A stretch of DNA of 64,000 nucleotides from Parasphingorhabdus halotolerans. Its GTDB lineage: Bacteria > Pseudomonadota > Alphaproteobacteria > Sphingomonadales > Sphingomonadaceae. This document shows, piece by piece, positions 10,207-19,489 of this stretch. The stretch is taken from NCBI RefSeq assembly GCF_012516475.1, contig NZ_CP051217.1, forward strand, positions 2,542,001-2,606,000, given 5' to 3'. The translations under genes and the position numbers were made by a program. The number at the start of each line of letters is the position of its first letter. Positions within the stretch are counted from its first letter, which is position 1. Below the pieces are notes generated by a model. That model searched no databases, was not told the origin of the DNA, and saw only the letters and a list, made by a program, of their open reading frames with translations.

Positions 10207-11151
10207 ATGCAAAAAGGCATGTCGGTATTTTACGTGATCCCTCTTGCGTTCATTCTCGGGTTTTCTCTTGGACGGGTGGCGACTTGCACGGTTGCCGCCA
10301 CGGGGCGTTGGGTGGAGGAAGGCCAGACGGACTGGCTGTTCGGATTGTTGATTATCGCGAGTTGGGCGGCGATGGTATTGTTTGCTCTGGTCGAATTTAC
10401 TGGTCGGGCGCATATCCCGCTCGATATCGCGATCAATGTGCAGTTGTTTTTTGGGGCAGCACTGATGGGCATTGGGGCGCTCATCAATCGCGGATGTTTT
10501 GTTGGCACTGTGGGATATATCGGGACCGGGAAGTTCAGCTATATGTTGAGCTTTGTCGGGCTAGCCTTTGCGCTTTGGTTAGCGCGCGGCGATGTTCTGG
10601 ATCCTTTTGGGCCTGTCAAATTTCTGCCGCGCACCAGCGTCGATGAAAGTATCGCAAAACAGATTGTGCTCGTGTTTTTTGCTATGCTTTGTCTGTTCAG
10701 TCTTTGGCTGATGATCGCAAAACGCCAACCAGCTTATCTGGCTCTTGCCGCTGTCGGGGTGAGCGCAGCGGTTATTTATGGCACTCGTCCTGAGTGGGCT
10801 TATGCGGCGCAACTCAACAGTTTTATTCAGGGGCAGGGACTGTCGGTTGGTGGTACCATCGAAGGCGCCGTTGCGGCATTGTTTGCCGGTGCAATTTTTT
10901 CAAGCTGGCTGAAAGACCGGTTCAAGCCGACACTTGGTAGCTGGAAACTGGCAATTGCTAACTTCGCGGGTGGCTTTCTGATGGGCATTGGCGCGAGTGC
11001 TGTACCTGGCGGCAATGATGTGCTGTTGATGTGGACGATACCAGGGCTGACGCTCTATGGCGCTGTCGCTTATCTGGTGATGATCGGGACTATTGCGGTC
11101 ATTATGTTCGGTTTCAAAAAATTCAGTCCGCAGGCTTCAGCACTAACTTGA
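10207..11151 (+). CDS. YeeE/YedE-family membrane transporter
   Basis: 314 residues, about nine hydrophobic segments. Family motifs: GRVATCTVAATGRW near residue 20 and LINRGCFVGTVGYIGTGK near 97, each holding a Cys of the type that passes sulfur compounds (thiosulfate) through TsuA/YeeE channels. The third family motif, normally a Gly-Cys-Asn type loop, here reads GIGASAVPGGNDVLL and has no Cys, so substrate or mechanism may differ. No TusA/YeeD partner is adjacent. The last 29 bp overlap the convergent DUF1003 gene. Confidence 0.75.
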   Translation: MQKGMSVFYVIPLAFILGFSLGRVATCTVAATGRWVEEGQTDWLFGLLIIASWAAMVLFALVEFTGRAHIPLDIAINVQLFFGAALMGIGALINRGCFVGTVGYIGTGKFSYMLSFVGLAFALWLARGDVLDPFGPVKFLPRTSVDESIAKQIVLVFFAMLCLFSLWLMIAKRQPAYLALAAVGVSAAVIYGTRPEWAYAAQLNSFIQGQGLSVGGTIEGAVAALFAGAIFSSWLKDRFKPTLGSWKLAIANFAGGFLMGIGASAVPGGNDVLLMWTIPGLTLYGAVAYLVMIGTIAVIMFGFKKFSPQASALT

Positions 11152-11668
11152 TCTCGGCCAAGTCCGTTTCGAGCTTCACTATCTTTTCCAAAGTCAAAAG
11201 GTCTATTTTCTCGTGTAACCTTATGATATCAATCTCTGCCCGCAGATTGACTTCATAGTCATGAGCGGCAGCAATCCGGTCTTTGTTCGAAGCGCGGTTC
11301 TGGCTCATCATAATGATTGGTGCCTGAATGGCGGCGAGCGTCGACAGCATCAAGTTCAGGAAAATAAACGGGTAGGGATCAAAAGCGGCATTGAACTTGG
11401 TCAGAATTTCCGAGTTCAGCAGCATCCAGCCGAACAGCACAACCGCAAAGGCAATTATAAAAGCCCAGGAGCCACCGACTGCTGCCACCCTGTCTGACAG
11501 GCGTTCGCCAAAACTGGCCTGTTCGTCAGCCCGGTCGGCCGCATCTTCGCTGACGATGGTTCTTTGGTAAATACTCTCAAGGACATTGCGCTCTTCCGGG
11601 CCCAGTTCGTGGGTTTCCTTGCCGAGCAAATCGTTGGCGAGTTGATCAACATTTCTAAGGCTGTTCAT
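11123..11668 (-). CDS. DUF1003 membrane protein
   Basis: 181 residues. The DUF1003 core is seen as two membrane segments (WAFIIAFAVVLFGWMLLN and PFIFLNLMLSTLAAIQAPIIMMSQNR) with the typical DPYPFIFLNL signature, followed by a basic NRASNKDRIAAAHDYEVNLRAE stretch and a coiled-coil tail (residues ~140-178). Function of the family is unknown. The N-terminal ~50 residues resemble the soluble helical region often attached to this domain. Its 3' end overlaps the YeeE gene on the other strand by 29 bp. Confidence 0.82.
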   Translation of the reverse strand: MNSLRNVDQLANDLLGKETHELGPEERNVLESIYQRTIVSEDAADRADEQASFGERLSDRVAAVGGSWAFIIAFAVVLFGWMLLNSEILTKFNAAFDPYPFIFLNLMLSTLAAIQAPIIMMSQNRASNKDRIAAAHDYEVNLRAEIDIIRLHEKIDLLTLEKIVKLETDLAEIKLVLKPAD

Positions 11669-11699
11669 CCTCTATGGTCTCCATTATCCTCAGACTTGG

Positions 11700-12179
11700 C
11701 TATTGATGAATGAAACGATGTGCTGCCCTGTCTTTCCGGGCAGTTGCCGGGTCAAAAACCTCACCGTTCATTGCAATGTAAACGCCGGGGGGCAAAGTCT
11801 GGGTTGCAGCTAACGCAAATCCGACATTAAATTCAGCATCGCTATTGCGCAAAGTTGCTGGCTGCATGGCCCCGGTTATGACTATGGTCTTGCCCGGGAT
11901 ATCGGCCAGTATACATCCAGTTTGCACCATTGTATCGGTTCCGTGCGTTACGAGTATTTTATTGGCATCACTATTTGCAACCGCCGCGTGAATAGCAGCG
12001 CGGTCTTCGTCGGTCAGTTCAAGGCTGTCCTTGCGCATCAACTGGGTTACGCGGTGTGCGACAAAGACATTATTTTCTGCCAGAATATCCGGCAATGCGG
12101 TCGCGCCAATTTTATACTCCGAAAGCGCATCAAAATAGACCTTATCTATGGTGCCGCCTGTCGTGAAGATATCGATCAT
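11700..12179 (-). CDS. Single-domain asparaginase-family protein
   Basis: 159 residues covering only the N-terminal domain of L-asparaginase. Both catalytic-centre motifs are present: FTTGGTIDK with the first Thr, and VTHGTDTMVQT with the Thr-Asp pair, then ITGAMQPATLRNSDAEFN. The ~150-residue C-terminal domain of bacterial asparaginases is absent, and the frame closes normally rather than breaking. Start chosen at 12179, where TAATG joins the stop of the DUF3291 gene to this ATG, implying translational coupling; an ATG nine bases earlier is possible. Short forms of this kind are known as asparaginase-domain proteins; activity is uncertain. Confidence 0.75.
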   Translation of the reverse strand: MIDIFTTGGTIDKVYFDALSEYKIGATALPDILAENNVFVAHRVTQLMRKDSLELTDEDRAAIHAAVANSDANKILVTHGTDTMVQTGCILADIPGKTIVITGAMQPATLRNSDAEFNVGFALAATQTLPPGVYIAMNGEVFDPATARKDRAAHRFIHQ

Positions 12180-12667
12180 TATGCACATTCATCCAAAACT
12201 GGCATGGCGGGCATGCCATCGGGGGCATCATATGGCTGACGGAATGTAAATGATACCATCGTGGGCCCATGCTCTTTCAAATATTCGATTTTGGCTAAAC
12301 CCTCATCGACCGACGGAATGTGACCAATCGGAACCCACCAAAGCGCTTGATACACATCCATATGCTCGGCCCATTCCCGTCGGCGACGCATGACGGCCAG
12401 ATGTTCCGGGTTTTTATAAACATAGTCGCCCAACGATTGCACATCTTCCCAAACCGACATGTTGACCGCAAAGCGCGGGTCATCCGGGATCGGGTCAATA
12501 TCAACCGCATCATTGCCATCTCCCATCAGCCGCCAGATAAAGCCCGGTGCCTTGTCAGCAAGAGCGTTAACCGGATCGAGCGCCGCCATGAAATCGGCAT
12601 TGGCGGGATCATCCTTTGATTTCTTGAACCGCAGGACGTTTATCTGGGCGAGCGAAAAACCATTCAT
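12179..12667 (-). CDS. DUF3291 protein
   Basis: 162 residues. The family signature is clear: LAQINVLRFKKSKDDPANADFMAALDPVNALADKAPGFIWRL and SVWEDVQSLGDYVYKNPEHLAVMRRRREW, then YQALWWVPIGHIPSVDEGLAKIEYL. It has the look of a dimeric ferredoxin-like (ABM/monooxygenase-type) barrel, but no activity is established for the family. It starts 8 bp after lysK and its stop overlaps the asparaginase-domain start, so the three genes form one transcription unit. Confidence 0.8.
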   Translation of the reverse strand: MNGFSLAQINVLRFKKSKDDPANADFMAALDPVNALADKAPGFIWRLMGDGNDAVDIDPIPDDPRFAVNMSVWEDVQSLGDYVYKNPEHLAVMRRRREWAEHMDVYQALWWVPIGHIPSVDEGLAKIEYLKEHGPTMVSFTFRQPYDAPDGMPAMPVLDECA

Positions 12668-12675
12668 GATGCCAC

Positions 12676-14277
12676 TCAAGATAAAGCTTCCGCGATAAGC
12701 CTGCGCGTATTCTCCACGCCATAAAGCGCGATAAAACTGCCCATACGGGGCCCTTGTGAGCTGCCCAAGAGCGTTTCATAAAGCGCTTTGAACCAGTCGC
12801 GCAGATTGTCAAACCCGCCTTCCTTGCCGATGGTATAGACGATCGTCTGGATGTCTTCGGCCACTGCGGTTTCGGGCAATACAGTAAGTTCGCTATCAAG
12901 CCGTTCCAGCGCTGCTATTTCAACGCCTTCCGGCTTACGGCGCTGCAAGGTCGGCGCGATAAAGTCTTTGTGATAGGCCATGGCATTGCCAATCAGCTCA
13001 TCCAGATCGGGATAGCGTTCCGGTGTCGCATCGGGCGCATATTGACGCAGATAGCTCCAGATTTGCTCCCGATCCGCATCGCCCATCACGCCAACCAGGT
13101 TCAACAATAAGCCAAAAGTAACCGGAATGGTGCTAGTGGGAACCTGACCATTGTGGACATGATGCACGGCATTGCCGAGCTGTTTCTCGGGCTCCTGCTC
13201 ATGCCAATTGGCGCGGGATTGGAAATATTCATCCACCGCTTTGGGAATCACTCCCATATGCAGTTGCTTGGCAGATTTCGGTTCGCGAAAAATATAGAAG
13301 GCGAGGCTGTTTTCCGAGCCATAGCGCAGCCATTCGTCCAGGCTCAGACCATTGCCCTTGGACTTGGAAATTTTCTCGCCTCTTTCATCGAGGAACATTT
13401 CATAAATCAAACCTTCAGGCTTGCGCGCACCCAGCACCTTGGCGATCTTACCGGACTGGATACCGCTATCGGTAAGGTCTTTGCCGTACATTTCATAATC
13501 AACGCCAAGCGCAACCCAGCGCATTGCCCAGTCAACCTTCCATTGCAGCTTGGCACCTCCGGTGAGCGCATTATGCTCCACCATCTCGCCTTCGTCTTCG
13601 AACCGTATTGTGCCTGCTTCAGGGTCGAGCACCTCGACCGGCACCTGCAGCACATGGCCGGTTTTCGGGCTGATTGGCAGGATCGGTGAATAAGTCGCCT
13701 GCCTTTCCTTGCCCAAAGTCGGCAGCATAATGTCAAGTATCTGCTGATTGCGCGCCAGCACCAGTTTCAGCGTGTCGTCAAACGCGCCAGCCTGATATTG
13801 CTCGGTTGAGGACACGAACTCATAGTCAAAGCCGAACTGGTCGAGAAAATCGCGCAGCATCGCATTATTATGCGCGGCAAAGCTCTCATGATCGGTCTCG
13901 AACGGGTTGGGCACCTGGGTCAAAGGCTTGTGCAGATGCTCGGCCAGCATATCCTGATTGGGGACATTGGTTGGCACTTTGCGAAAGCCGTCCATATCAT
14001 CAGAGAAGGCAATTAGCCGGGTAGGATTGCCGGTGAGTGTTTCATAGGCATTGCGGACCATCGTGGTGCGGAGCACTTCATTGAACGTGCCGATATGCGG
14101 CAGGCCGGAGGGACCATAGCCGGTTTCAAACAGCATCGGCTCTCCGCCCGGTTTTGGCGCAGGCGCGCCCCGTTCGCCGCGATAGCGTTTGAGCAATTTG
14201 CGCGCTTCTTCAAACGGCCATGCTTTGCTTGTCTCTGCGGCTTCTCGGTAATCAATTTTCGTATCTGGCACGGGCAC
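12676..14277 (-). CDS. lysK: Lysyl-tRNA synthetase, class I
   Basis: 533 residues of the class I (archaeal-type) LysRS that alphaproteobacteria use in place of the class II enzyme. HIGH motif is SGLPHIGTFNE near residue 57; KMSKS motif is KISKSKGNG in the second half; a Rossmann core and helical anticodon-binding C-terminus follow. It charges tRNA-Lys. First gene of a run with DUF3291 and the short asparaginase. The sequence is full length, so this should be the cell's working LysRS unless a class II copy exists elsewhere. Confidence 0.96.
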   Translation of the reverse strand: MPVPDTKIDYREAAETSKAWPFEEARKLLKRYRGERGAPAPKPGGEPMLFETGYGPSGLPHIGTFNEVLRTTMVRNAYETLTGNPTRLIAFSDDMDGFRKVPTNVPNQDMLAEHLHKPLTQVPNPFETDHESFAAHNNAMLRDFLDQFGFDYEFVSSTEQYQAGAFDDTLKLVLARNQQILDIMLPTLGKERQATYSPILPISPKTGHVLQVPVEVLDPEAGTIRFEDEGEMVEHNALTGGAKLQWKVDWAMRWVALGVDYEMYGKDLTDSGIQSGKIAKVLGARKPEGLIYEMFLDERGEKISKSKGNGLSLDEWLRYGSENSLAFYIFREPKSAKQLHMGVIPKAVDEYFQSRANWHEQEPEKQLGNAVHHVHNGQVPTSTIPVTFGLLLNLVGVMGDADREQIWSYLRQYAPDATPERYPDLDELIGNAMAYHKDFIAPTLQRRKPEGVEIAALERLDSELTVLPETAVAEDIQTIVYTIGKEGGFDNLRDWFKALYETLLGSSQGPRMGSFIALYGVENTRRLIAEALS

Positions 14278-14361
14278 AATATCCTGTTAAAAATCTAATG
14301 CGGCATTACTGGTGTTAGCCTGTATAGCAAGTTAGAACGTGACAAAAGCAGGAGTTGCAAG

Positions 14362-14931
14362 ATGGGAATGTTAATCGCTGGTGTGTTGCTGTGGAGCATA
14401 GTGCATCTGATGAAATCGGTAACGCCGGGCGTCCGCGCTGGCATTGTCACCAAGCTCGGGGCAGGGCCGCATCAGGGACTGGTCGCCCTTTTGATCGTTA
14501 CGTCGCTCGCGCTGATGATATTTGGCTGGCGCTCGATAGTGCCGGAATTTGTCTATGATCCGCCAAGCTGGGGTCGGCATCTGAACATGCTGCTGATGAT
14601 CTTGGCGATCTATTTGTTTGGCGTTGCGCAAGGAAAATCACGGATCAAGCAATGGCTCCGTCACCCGATGCTGACAGGCATGGCTATTTGGGCAGGCGGT
14701 CATCTGCTGGCCAATGGTGATAATCGCTCGCTGGTTTTATTTGGCGGATTACTGGTTTGGGCCTTGGTGTCGATCATCACCGTTTCGCGCAATGAAGGCG
14801 CTTGGCAAAAGCCCACCGTGTTTCCGAGCGCCGGTCGCGAGATTCTCAGCGTGGTTATTGCGCTGATTCTCTACGGAGTATTATTTGGCGCGCATCGGTG
14901 GATCGCTGGCGTGCCGCTTGTCGGCGGATAA
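14362..14931 (+). CDS. NnrU family membrane protein
   Basis: 189 residues with five or six membrane segments. The NnrU signature is visible as LRHPMLTGMAIWAGGHLLANGDNRSLVLFGG, which includes the conserved His and the GHLLANGD loop, and SAGREILSVVIALILYG. The name comes from a gene near nitric oxide reductase in Rhodobacter, but most members are not linked to denitrification, and none of that pathway is nearby. AGGAG lies nine bases before the ATG. The helicase gene starts directly after its stop codon. Confidence 0.82.
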   Translation: MGMLIAGVLLWSIVHLMKSVTPGVRAGIVTKLGAGPHQGLVALLIVTSLALMIFGWRSIVPEFVYDPPSWGRHLNMLLMILAIYLFGVAQGKSRIKQWLRHPMLTGMAIWAGGHLLANGDNRSLVLFGGLLVWALVSIITVSRNEGAWQKPTVFPSAGREILSVVIALILYGVLFGAHRWIAGVPLVGG

Positions 14932-17694
14932 GTGAGCATAAAGCCGCTCCCTTATCCCGCACTCCACGCCAGTCATAGCGGCATCTGGATTTGCGGAACC
15001 GACGGAATTTCCCGCGCTATCGGCAAGGGGGAAGCCATCGGCGCGGTTGCCGAAACACCGCACATCCTGCTCAATGCGCCGTTACTGGGGCAACGCCTCG
15101 GCTATCCTGATCTCTCAGGACTTGACCTGCTGGAGCTCTTCGCATTTATCTATCCTGCCCGGTTCGTGGTTCCGACCCCGGCGGGCATGGCGAAGACTTT
15201 GGGGCTCAATGTACCGGAGCAGGAAGCCGACGTCGCAGCCTTTTGCCGGGCCGCTGCGGCGGCGCTGATGGAACAGATGGAGGCTCGAAACTGGAAAGAG
15301 CGAGAGGGCGCGTGGAGCAGCGCGCAGGCTCTTTATCGCCTCCGCTGGCCGTGGGCGAGCGAAGTTGCGCAAAAGTTGGAAAAACCTGCGCAGGGGGAGC
15401 GTTGGCTGTTCTCCAAGCTCGAAGAATGGGAGGAACAGCCGCCCCGCCCGGCACCCAAATCCATCACCTTGAGCAAGCAGGATACCCTGGCCACTTTGTC
15501 TACATTGACGGGCGAGGGTGCGGAAGACCGGCAGGGCCAGAAAAGCTATGCCGCTGCGGTCGCCGGGATATTCAATCCGCGCAGAATTAAGGGTGCGCCC
15601 AATATGCTGCTCGCTGAAGCGGGAACCGGTATTGGCAAAACCCTGGGTTATCTTGCGCCGGCGTCCTTATGGTCGGCAGAAGCCGGTGGAGCGGTCTGGA
15701 TATCGACCTTCACCAAAGCACTGCAGCGCCAGCTCGACCGCGAAACCCGGCGAATCTATCCCGATGAAGAGAGCTTTCGCAAAAAGGTCGTGGTGCGCAA
15801 GGGGCGTGAAAATTATCTCTGTCTGCTCAATCTGGAAGATGCGTTGCAGGGCGGCTTTGCTGGACGCGCCGCCATTCTCGCACATCTGGTGGCGCGCTGG
15901 GCGGCCTTTACCAAAGATGGTGATATGATCGGTGGCGATCTGCCGGGATGGCTGACCACCCTGTTTCGCCGCAACGGTTCAACCGCGCTGACGGACCGGC
16001 GCGGCGAGTGCGTCTATGCCGGTTGTCCGCATTACCGCAAATGCTTCATCGAAAAATCCACCCGCGCAAGCCAGCAGGCTGATCTGGTGATTGCCAATCA
16101 TGCGCTGGTGATGGTCAATGCCGCGCGGGGTCGCGAACAACAAAACCGCCCGACGCGGATCATTTTTGATGAAGGCCATCATCTGTTTGATGCGGCGGAC
16201 TCGATGTTTGCCGCACGGCTTTCCGGCCAGGAAGCGATTGAAATCCGCCGCTGGGTGATCGGGCCTGAGTCCAAATCGCGCGGTCGCCGCAGAGGCCTTG
16301 CTGCGCGCCTTGCTGATGTCGCATCCTATGATGATGAAGGGGGACGCGCGATTGAAAGCGCGCGCCATGCCGCCGAAGCGTTGCCGACCGATGGCTGGCT
16401 CCAGCGGCTTTCTGAAGGGGAAGAATTTGGCCCGGTGGAAGCCTTGCTCGCCGAAGTGCGGACGGTGGTTTTTGCCCGCGATGAAAGCCAGAGCGCCGAT
16501 GCCGGCTATGGTCTGGAAACCGAACTGACCGAAGTCGAAGGTCCGATGATCGATGCAGTGGCGACCGCTGCACAAGCGATGGATGCGCTGCTCAAACCGC
16601 TGGTCAGGTTGGGACAGCGGATCGAGCATCTGATCGAAGAAGGCCCGGACTGGATGGATGCGCAGGCCCGGGCGCGGATGGAAGGTGCGCTCTCCAGTCT
16701 CGGCTGGCGTTGCGATACGCTGTCGGGCTGGCTTTCTTTGCTGTCGCGGATCGGTGGTCCTGCAGATCCCGATTTTGTCGACTGGCTGATGATAGATCGG
16801 TTTGAGGGCCGCGAATATGATATCGGCATTTGCCGCCACTGGCTGGACCCGACAATCCCGGTGACCGAAGTGGTTACAAAGCCTGCACACGGTGTCATGA
16901 TTACCTCGGCCACTTTAAAAGGAGGCGGCGAATGGGAAACTGCGCGCGCACGCAGCGGAGCCGTCCACCTTGATCATCCGGCGCAAGAATTTGAAGTGAA
17001 AAGCCCGTTCAACTACGCTGAGCAAGCCAAAGTGATTATTGTGACGGATGTAAAACGGGGTGATATGGCCGGATTGGCCGGGGCTTATGCGCAGCTGATC
17101 GAAGCATCGGACGGCGGCACATTGGGCCTGTTCACGGCCATCCGCCGCCTGCGCACGGTCTATGCCCGGATTGCCGATCGCATGGCGCAAAGCGGATTGC
17201 CGATTTACGCGCAGCATGTCGACCCGATCGACACCGGTACGCTGGTTGATATTTTTCGTGACGATCCCAAAGCCAGTTTGCTGGGCACGGATGCGCTGCG
17301 CGACGGGGTTGATGTGCCGGGTGATAGTCTGCGCCTGGTAGTGATGGAATCGGTACCCTGGCCGCGTCCCAATATTTTGCACCGGGCCCGTCGGTTGGCA
17401 GGCGGCGGTACTGCTTATGATGATCGCATCATCCGCGCCCGGCTCGCGCAGGCCTTTGGGCGGATTATTCGTCGGAGCGACGATCATGGGCACTTTGTAA
17501 TCTTGTCATCGGCTTTTCCGTCACGGTTGTTAAGCGCGTTTCCGGTAGGGACGCCGGTTGAGCGGATGCCGCTCGAATTTGCGCTTAGAGAGGTGCGCGA
17601 GGCGTCTTCTTTTAACCTTAAACGCCATGCGGAGAGAGGTTTTACTTTGTCTCGCGCTAGTTCGCTTCGCTCACGCTCCGAAGGGGCGGCCTGA
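14932..17694 (+). CDS. ATP-dependent DNA helicase, DinG/XPD-like, iron-sulfur type
   Basis: 920 residues from a GTG that abuts the NnrU stop. Superfamily 2 motifs: Walker A EAGTGIGKT (residues 229-237), DEGHH box (413-417), motif V/VI GTDALRDGVDVPG and QAFGRIIRR. Four Cys (297, 360, 365, 371) sit where XPD and DinG bind a 4Fe-4S cluster. Such enzymes unwind 5' to 3' and resolve D-loops, R-loops or G-quadruplexes. The first ~170 residues (HILLNAPLLGQRLG, LDLLELFAFIYPARF) resemble a worn-down DnaQ-type exonuclease fold with no visible catalytic acids. The last ~15 residues are low-complexity Ser/Arg encoded by repetitive sequence. Confidence 0.85.
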   Translation: MSIKPLPYPALHASHSGIWICGTDGISRAIGKGEAIGAVAETPHILLNAPLLGQRLGYPDLSGLDLLELFAFIYPARFVVPTPAGMAKTLGLNVPEQEADVAAFCRAAAAALMEQMEARNWKEREGAWSSAQALYRLRWPWASEVAQKLEKPAQGERWLFSKLEEWEEQPPRPAPKSITLSKQDTLATLSTLTGEGAEDRQGQKSYAAAVAGIFNPRRIKGAPNMLLAEAGTGIGKTLGYLAPASLWSAEAGGAVWISTFTKALQRQLDRETRRIYPDEESFRKKVVVRKGRENYLCLLNLEDALQGGFAGRAAILAHLVARWAAFTKDGDMIGGDLPGWLTTLFRRNGSTALTDRRGECVYAGCPHYRKCFIEKSTRASQQADLVIANHALVMVNAARGREQQNRPTRIIFDEGHHLFDAADSMFAARLSGQEAIEIRRWVIGPESKSRGRRRGLAARLADVASYDDEGGRAIESARHAAEALPTDGWLQRLSEGEEFGPVEALLAEVRTVVFARDESQSADAGYGLETELTEVEGPMIDAVATAAQAMDALLKPLVRLGQRIEHLIEEGPDWMDAQARARMEGALSSLGWRCDTLSGWLSLLSRIGGPADPDFVDWLMIDRFEGREYDIGICRHWLDPTIPVTEVVTKPAHGVMITSATLKGGGEWETARARSGAVHLDHPAQEFEVKSPFNYAEQAKVIIVTDVKRGDMAGLAGAYAQLIEASDGGTLGLFTAIRRLRTVYARIADRMAQSGLPIYAQHVDPIDTGTLVDIFRDDPKASLLGTDALRDGVDVPGDSLRLVVMESVPWPRPNILHRARRLAGGGTAYDDRIIRARLAQAFGRIIRRSDDHGHFVILSSAFPSRLLSAFPVGTPVERMPLEFALREVREASSFNLKRHAERGFTLSRASSLRSRSEGAA

Positions 17695-17922
17695 CCCGCC
17701 CACGCGCGCTATCTGACTTTGGCGCGCGTGCCTCGCGATCATTCGCTCGGTGTTCCAACTGGTAATGAGCTGAAGTGATACCGACGCGAAGCGGAGGCAA
17801 GCGCGACTGCGCGCCCGAGCTTATGCGAGCATAGCCAAGGGAGCGGATGCGACCGCCCGGCGCTTGAGGTTTGAAAAATACAGTCTTTCCCCAGCAACAT
17901 TTTTCCGCCAAGATACATTCAG
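17695..17922. other. GC-rich intergenic region with short inverted repeats
   Basis: No gene seen. The stretch begins with a small hairpin, GGGCGG-CCTGAC-CCGCCC, that includes the helicase stop codon, then GCGCGC-N12-GCGCGC. The remainder is rich in GCGA/CGAAGC-like short words resembling degraded sphingomonad intergenic repeats. No T run follows the hairpins, so I do not call a terminator. The promoter of the SixA gene should lie in the AT-richer last 60 bp. Confidence 0.4.
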
Positions 17923-18465
17923 ATGAAAAAACTCAGTCTCTTGCGCCATGCGAAATCCGGATGGGATGATCCTGTATCGAGAGATTTTGATCGCCCACTT
18001 AACGACAAGGGCAAGCGCGCTTCCAAAGCTATTGGGGCGTTTATCAAGGACAATGATCTGGCCTATGACCAGATATTGGCATCCCCGGCGGTTCGGGTCA
18101 TCGAAACGCTGGAGCATGTCGAGGAAGCCTGCGGTCTTTCGATGGAGCCGACATGGGATCGCAAAATCTACCTCGCTTCCTCCGCGACATTATTGGATGT
18201 ATTACGCGGAGCGAATGCGGATGCGGAACATATATTGATGGTCGGCCATAACCCGGGGCTGGAAGACCTGATCTTTGATCTCGTACCCGATGATGGCTCG
18301 TCAGAAGCGCGTGACGCGGTGGAACAGAAATATCCCACCGCCGCGCTCGCAGAGATGAATCTGGATATCGAAAGTTGGGAAGATATTGCCGAAAACAGTG
18401 GCATGCTGGTTCGCTTCACGCGCCCGCGGGACCTGGATCCGGAGCTGGGGCCGGATTATTCCTAA
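17923..18465 (+). CDS. SixA-type phosphohistidine phosphatase
   Basis: 180 residues of the histidine-phosphatase superfamily. The N-terminal LLRHAKSGW holds the catalytic His in the RHG-type motif; the second His is in MVGHNPGLEDL, and SPAVRVIETLE is the conserved middle motif. SixA removes phosphate from histidine-phosphotransfer proteins, and in enterobacteria acts on the nitrogen-related PTS protein NPr. Which phosphohistidine it targets here is not visible. The next gene begins 15 bp downstream on the same strand. Confidence 0.85.
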   Translation: MKKLSLLRHAKSGWDDPVSRDFDRPLNDKGKRASKAIGAFIKDNDLAYDQILASPAVRVIETLEHVEEACGLSMEPTWDRKIYLASSATLLDVLRGANADAEHILMVGHNPGLEDLIFDLVPDDGSSEARDAVEQKYPTAALAEMNLDIESWEDIAENSGMLVRFTRPRDLDPELGPDYS

Positions 18466-18480
18466 GCCTTCCCCGCAAAA

Positions 18481-19077
18481 ATGCTGAGCGACTTTGCAGC
18501 AAAAGAAATATACGGGTTGCTCGCGCTCATCCTGACCTTCGTTGCCTTCATTCCCTATTATCTTTCAATCTGGCGAGGCAACACCAAGCCGCATGTGTTT
18601 TCATGGTGTATCTGGGGCGCGGGCACGGTGATAGTATGTGCCGCACAACTGGCCGATGGGGCTGGTATTGGTGCATGGCCGATTGGCGTTTCGGGGTTGC
18701 TGACATTTGGCGTGGCCATTCTGGCATCAATGCGATCTGCCGATCTTTCCATTGTGAAACTGGACTGGTTGTTTCTCATTCTGGCGCTCAGCGCATTGCC
18801 ATTATGGTTCATTACCTCAACGCCACTGTCGGCGGTGATCGTTTTGACCGTTGTCGATCTTTTCGGCTTCGGACCCTCCGTTAGAAAGGCATATCATTAC
18901 CCGCATGAAGAAAAGGCAACGCTTTTTCTGATCGCAGTTTTCCGAAATATTTTCGTCATCGCGGCATTGGAAAATTATTCGTGGACGACTGCTCTGTTTC
19001 CAGCGGTGGTTGGGATGGCCTGCGTGATATTTGTACTGCTGATTATGTTGAGGCGAATGATAGCCGCGAAATCCTAA
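18481..19077 (+). CDS. Multipass membrane protein of unknown function
   Basis: 198 residues with six or seven hydrophobic segments (for example IYGLLALILTFVAFIPYYLS, VSGLLTFGVAILASM, WLFLILALSALPLWFI). The first segment plus SIWRGNTKPHVFSWCIWG has the feel of a PQ-loop/SWEET-like half, but I cannot confirm a family. No clear ribosome-binding site precedes the ATG, and it lies 15 bp after sixA, so it may be translated by coupling. It overlaps the convergent merR gene by 4 bp. Confidence 0.65.
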   Translation: MLSDFAAKEIYGLLALILTFVAFIPYYLSIWRGNTKPHVFSWCIWGAGTVIVCAAQLADGAGIGAWPIGVSGLLTFGVAILASMRSADLSIVKLDWLFLILALSALPLWFITSTPLSAVIVLTVVDLFGFGPSVRKAYHYPHEEKATLFLIAVFRNIFVIAALENYSWTTALFPAVVGMACVIFVLLIMLRRMIAAKS

Positions 19078-19469
19078 GCCTCGTTAAGCGCGCTCGACAG
19101 CCGGTCGCGGATGGACTTTAGTTCTTTCACAATCAGGCTGTTGTCTTCCGTCCCCGGACCAGTCATCGGTAAGGCAGATGCAGTGGAAGTTGCCATCGCC
19201 GGGGCTTCGGCAATTGTTGTCGGCTGGTTCTTGCGCGATGTAAGAAACTTGCGCGCGCCTTTGATCGTATAGCCTTCTTCATGGAGCAGGCGGTTGATCG
19301 TCTTCACCATCTCAACATCTTCCGGGCGATAGTGCCGCCGCGACCCGGCCCGCTTCAAGGGCTGGAGCATAGCAAACTGGTCCTCCCAGTAGCGCAAGAT
19401 ATGGGGCTTGATCTTTAACTCTTTGGAGAGTTCTCCGATGGTTCGGAAGGCACCGCTATCTTTCATCAT
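19074..19469 (-). CDS. MerR-family regulator
   Basis: 131 residues. The winged-helix motif FRTIGELSKELKIKPHILRYWEDQF and GSRRHYRPEDVEMVKTINRLLHEEGYTIKGARKFL is intact; the C-terminal third is a short linker and helix with no effector domain or metal-binding Cys. This is the small MerR protein that follows ihfA in many alphaproteobacteria; it lies 20 bp downstream of ihfA here, so the two share a transcript. Target genes unknown. Confidence 0.88.
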   Translation of the reverse strand: MMKDSGAFRTIGELSKELKIKPHILRYWEDQFAMLQPLKRAGSRRHYRPEDVEMVKTINRLLHEEGYTIKGARKFLTSRKNQPTTIAEAPAMATSTASALPMTGPGTEDNSLIVKELKSIRDRLSSALNEA

Positions 19470-19489
19470 ACTATACTCGATTGATAGAT

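Noticed and set aside
15979..16890. Long open frame antisense to the Fe-S helicase
   Set aside because: Lies wholly inside a gene with complete helicase motifs and has composition typical of antisense frames.
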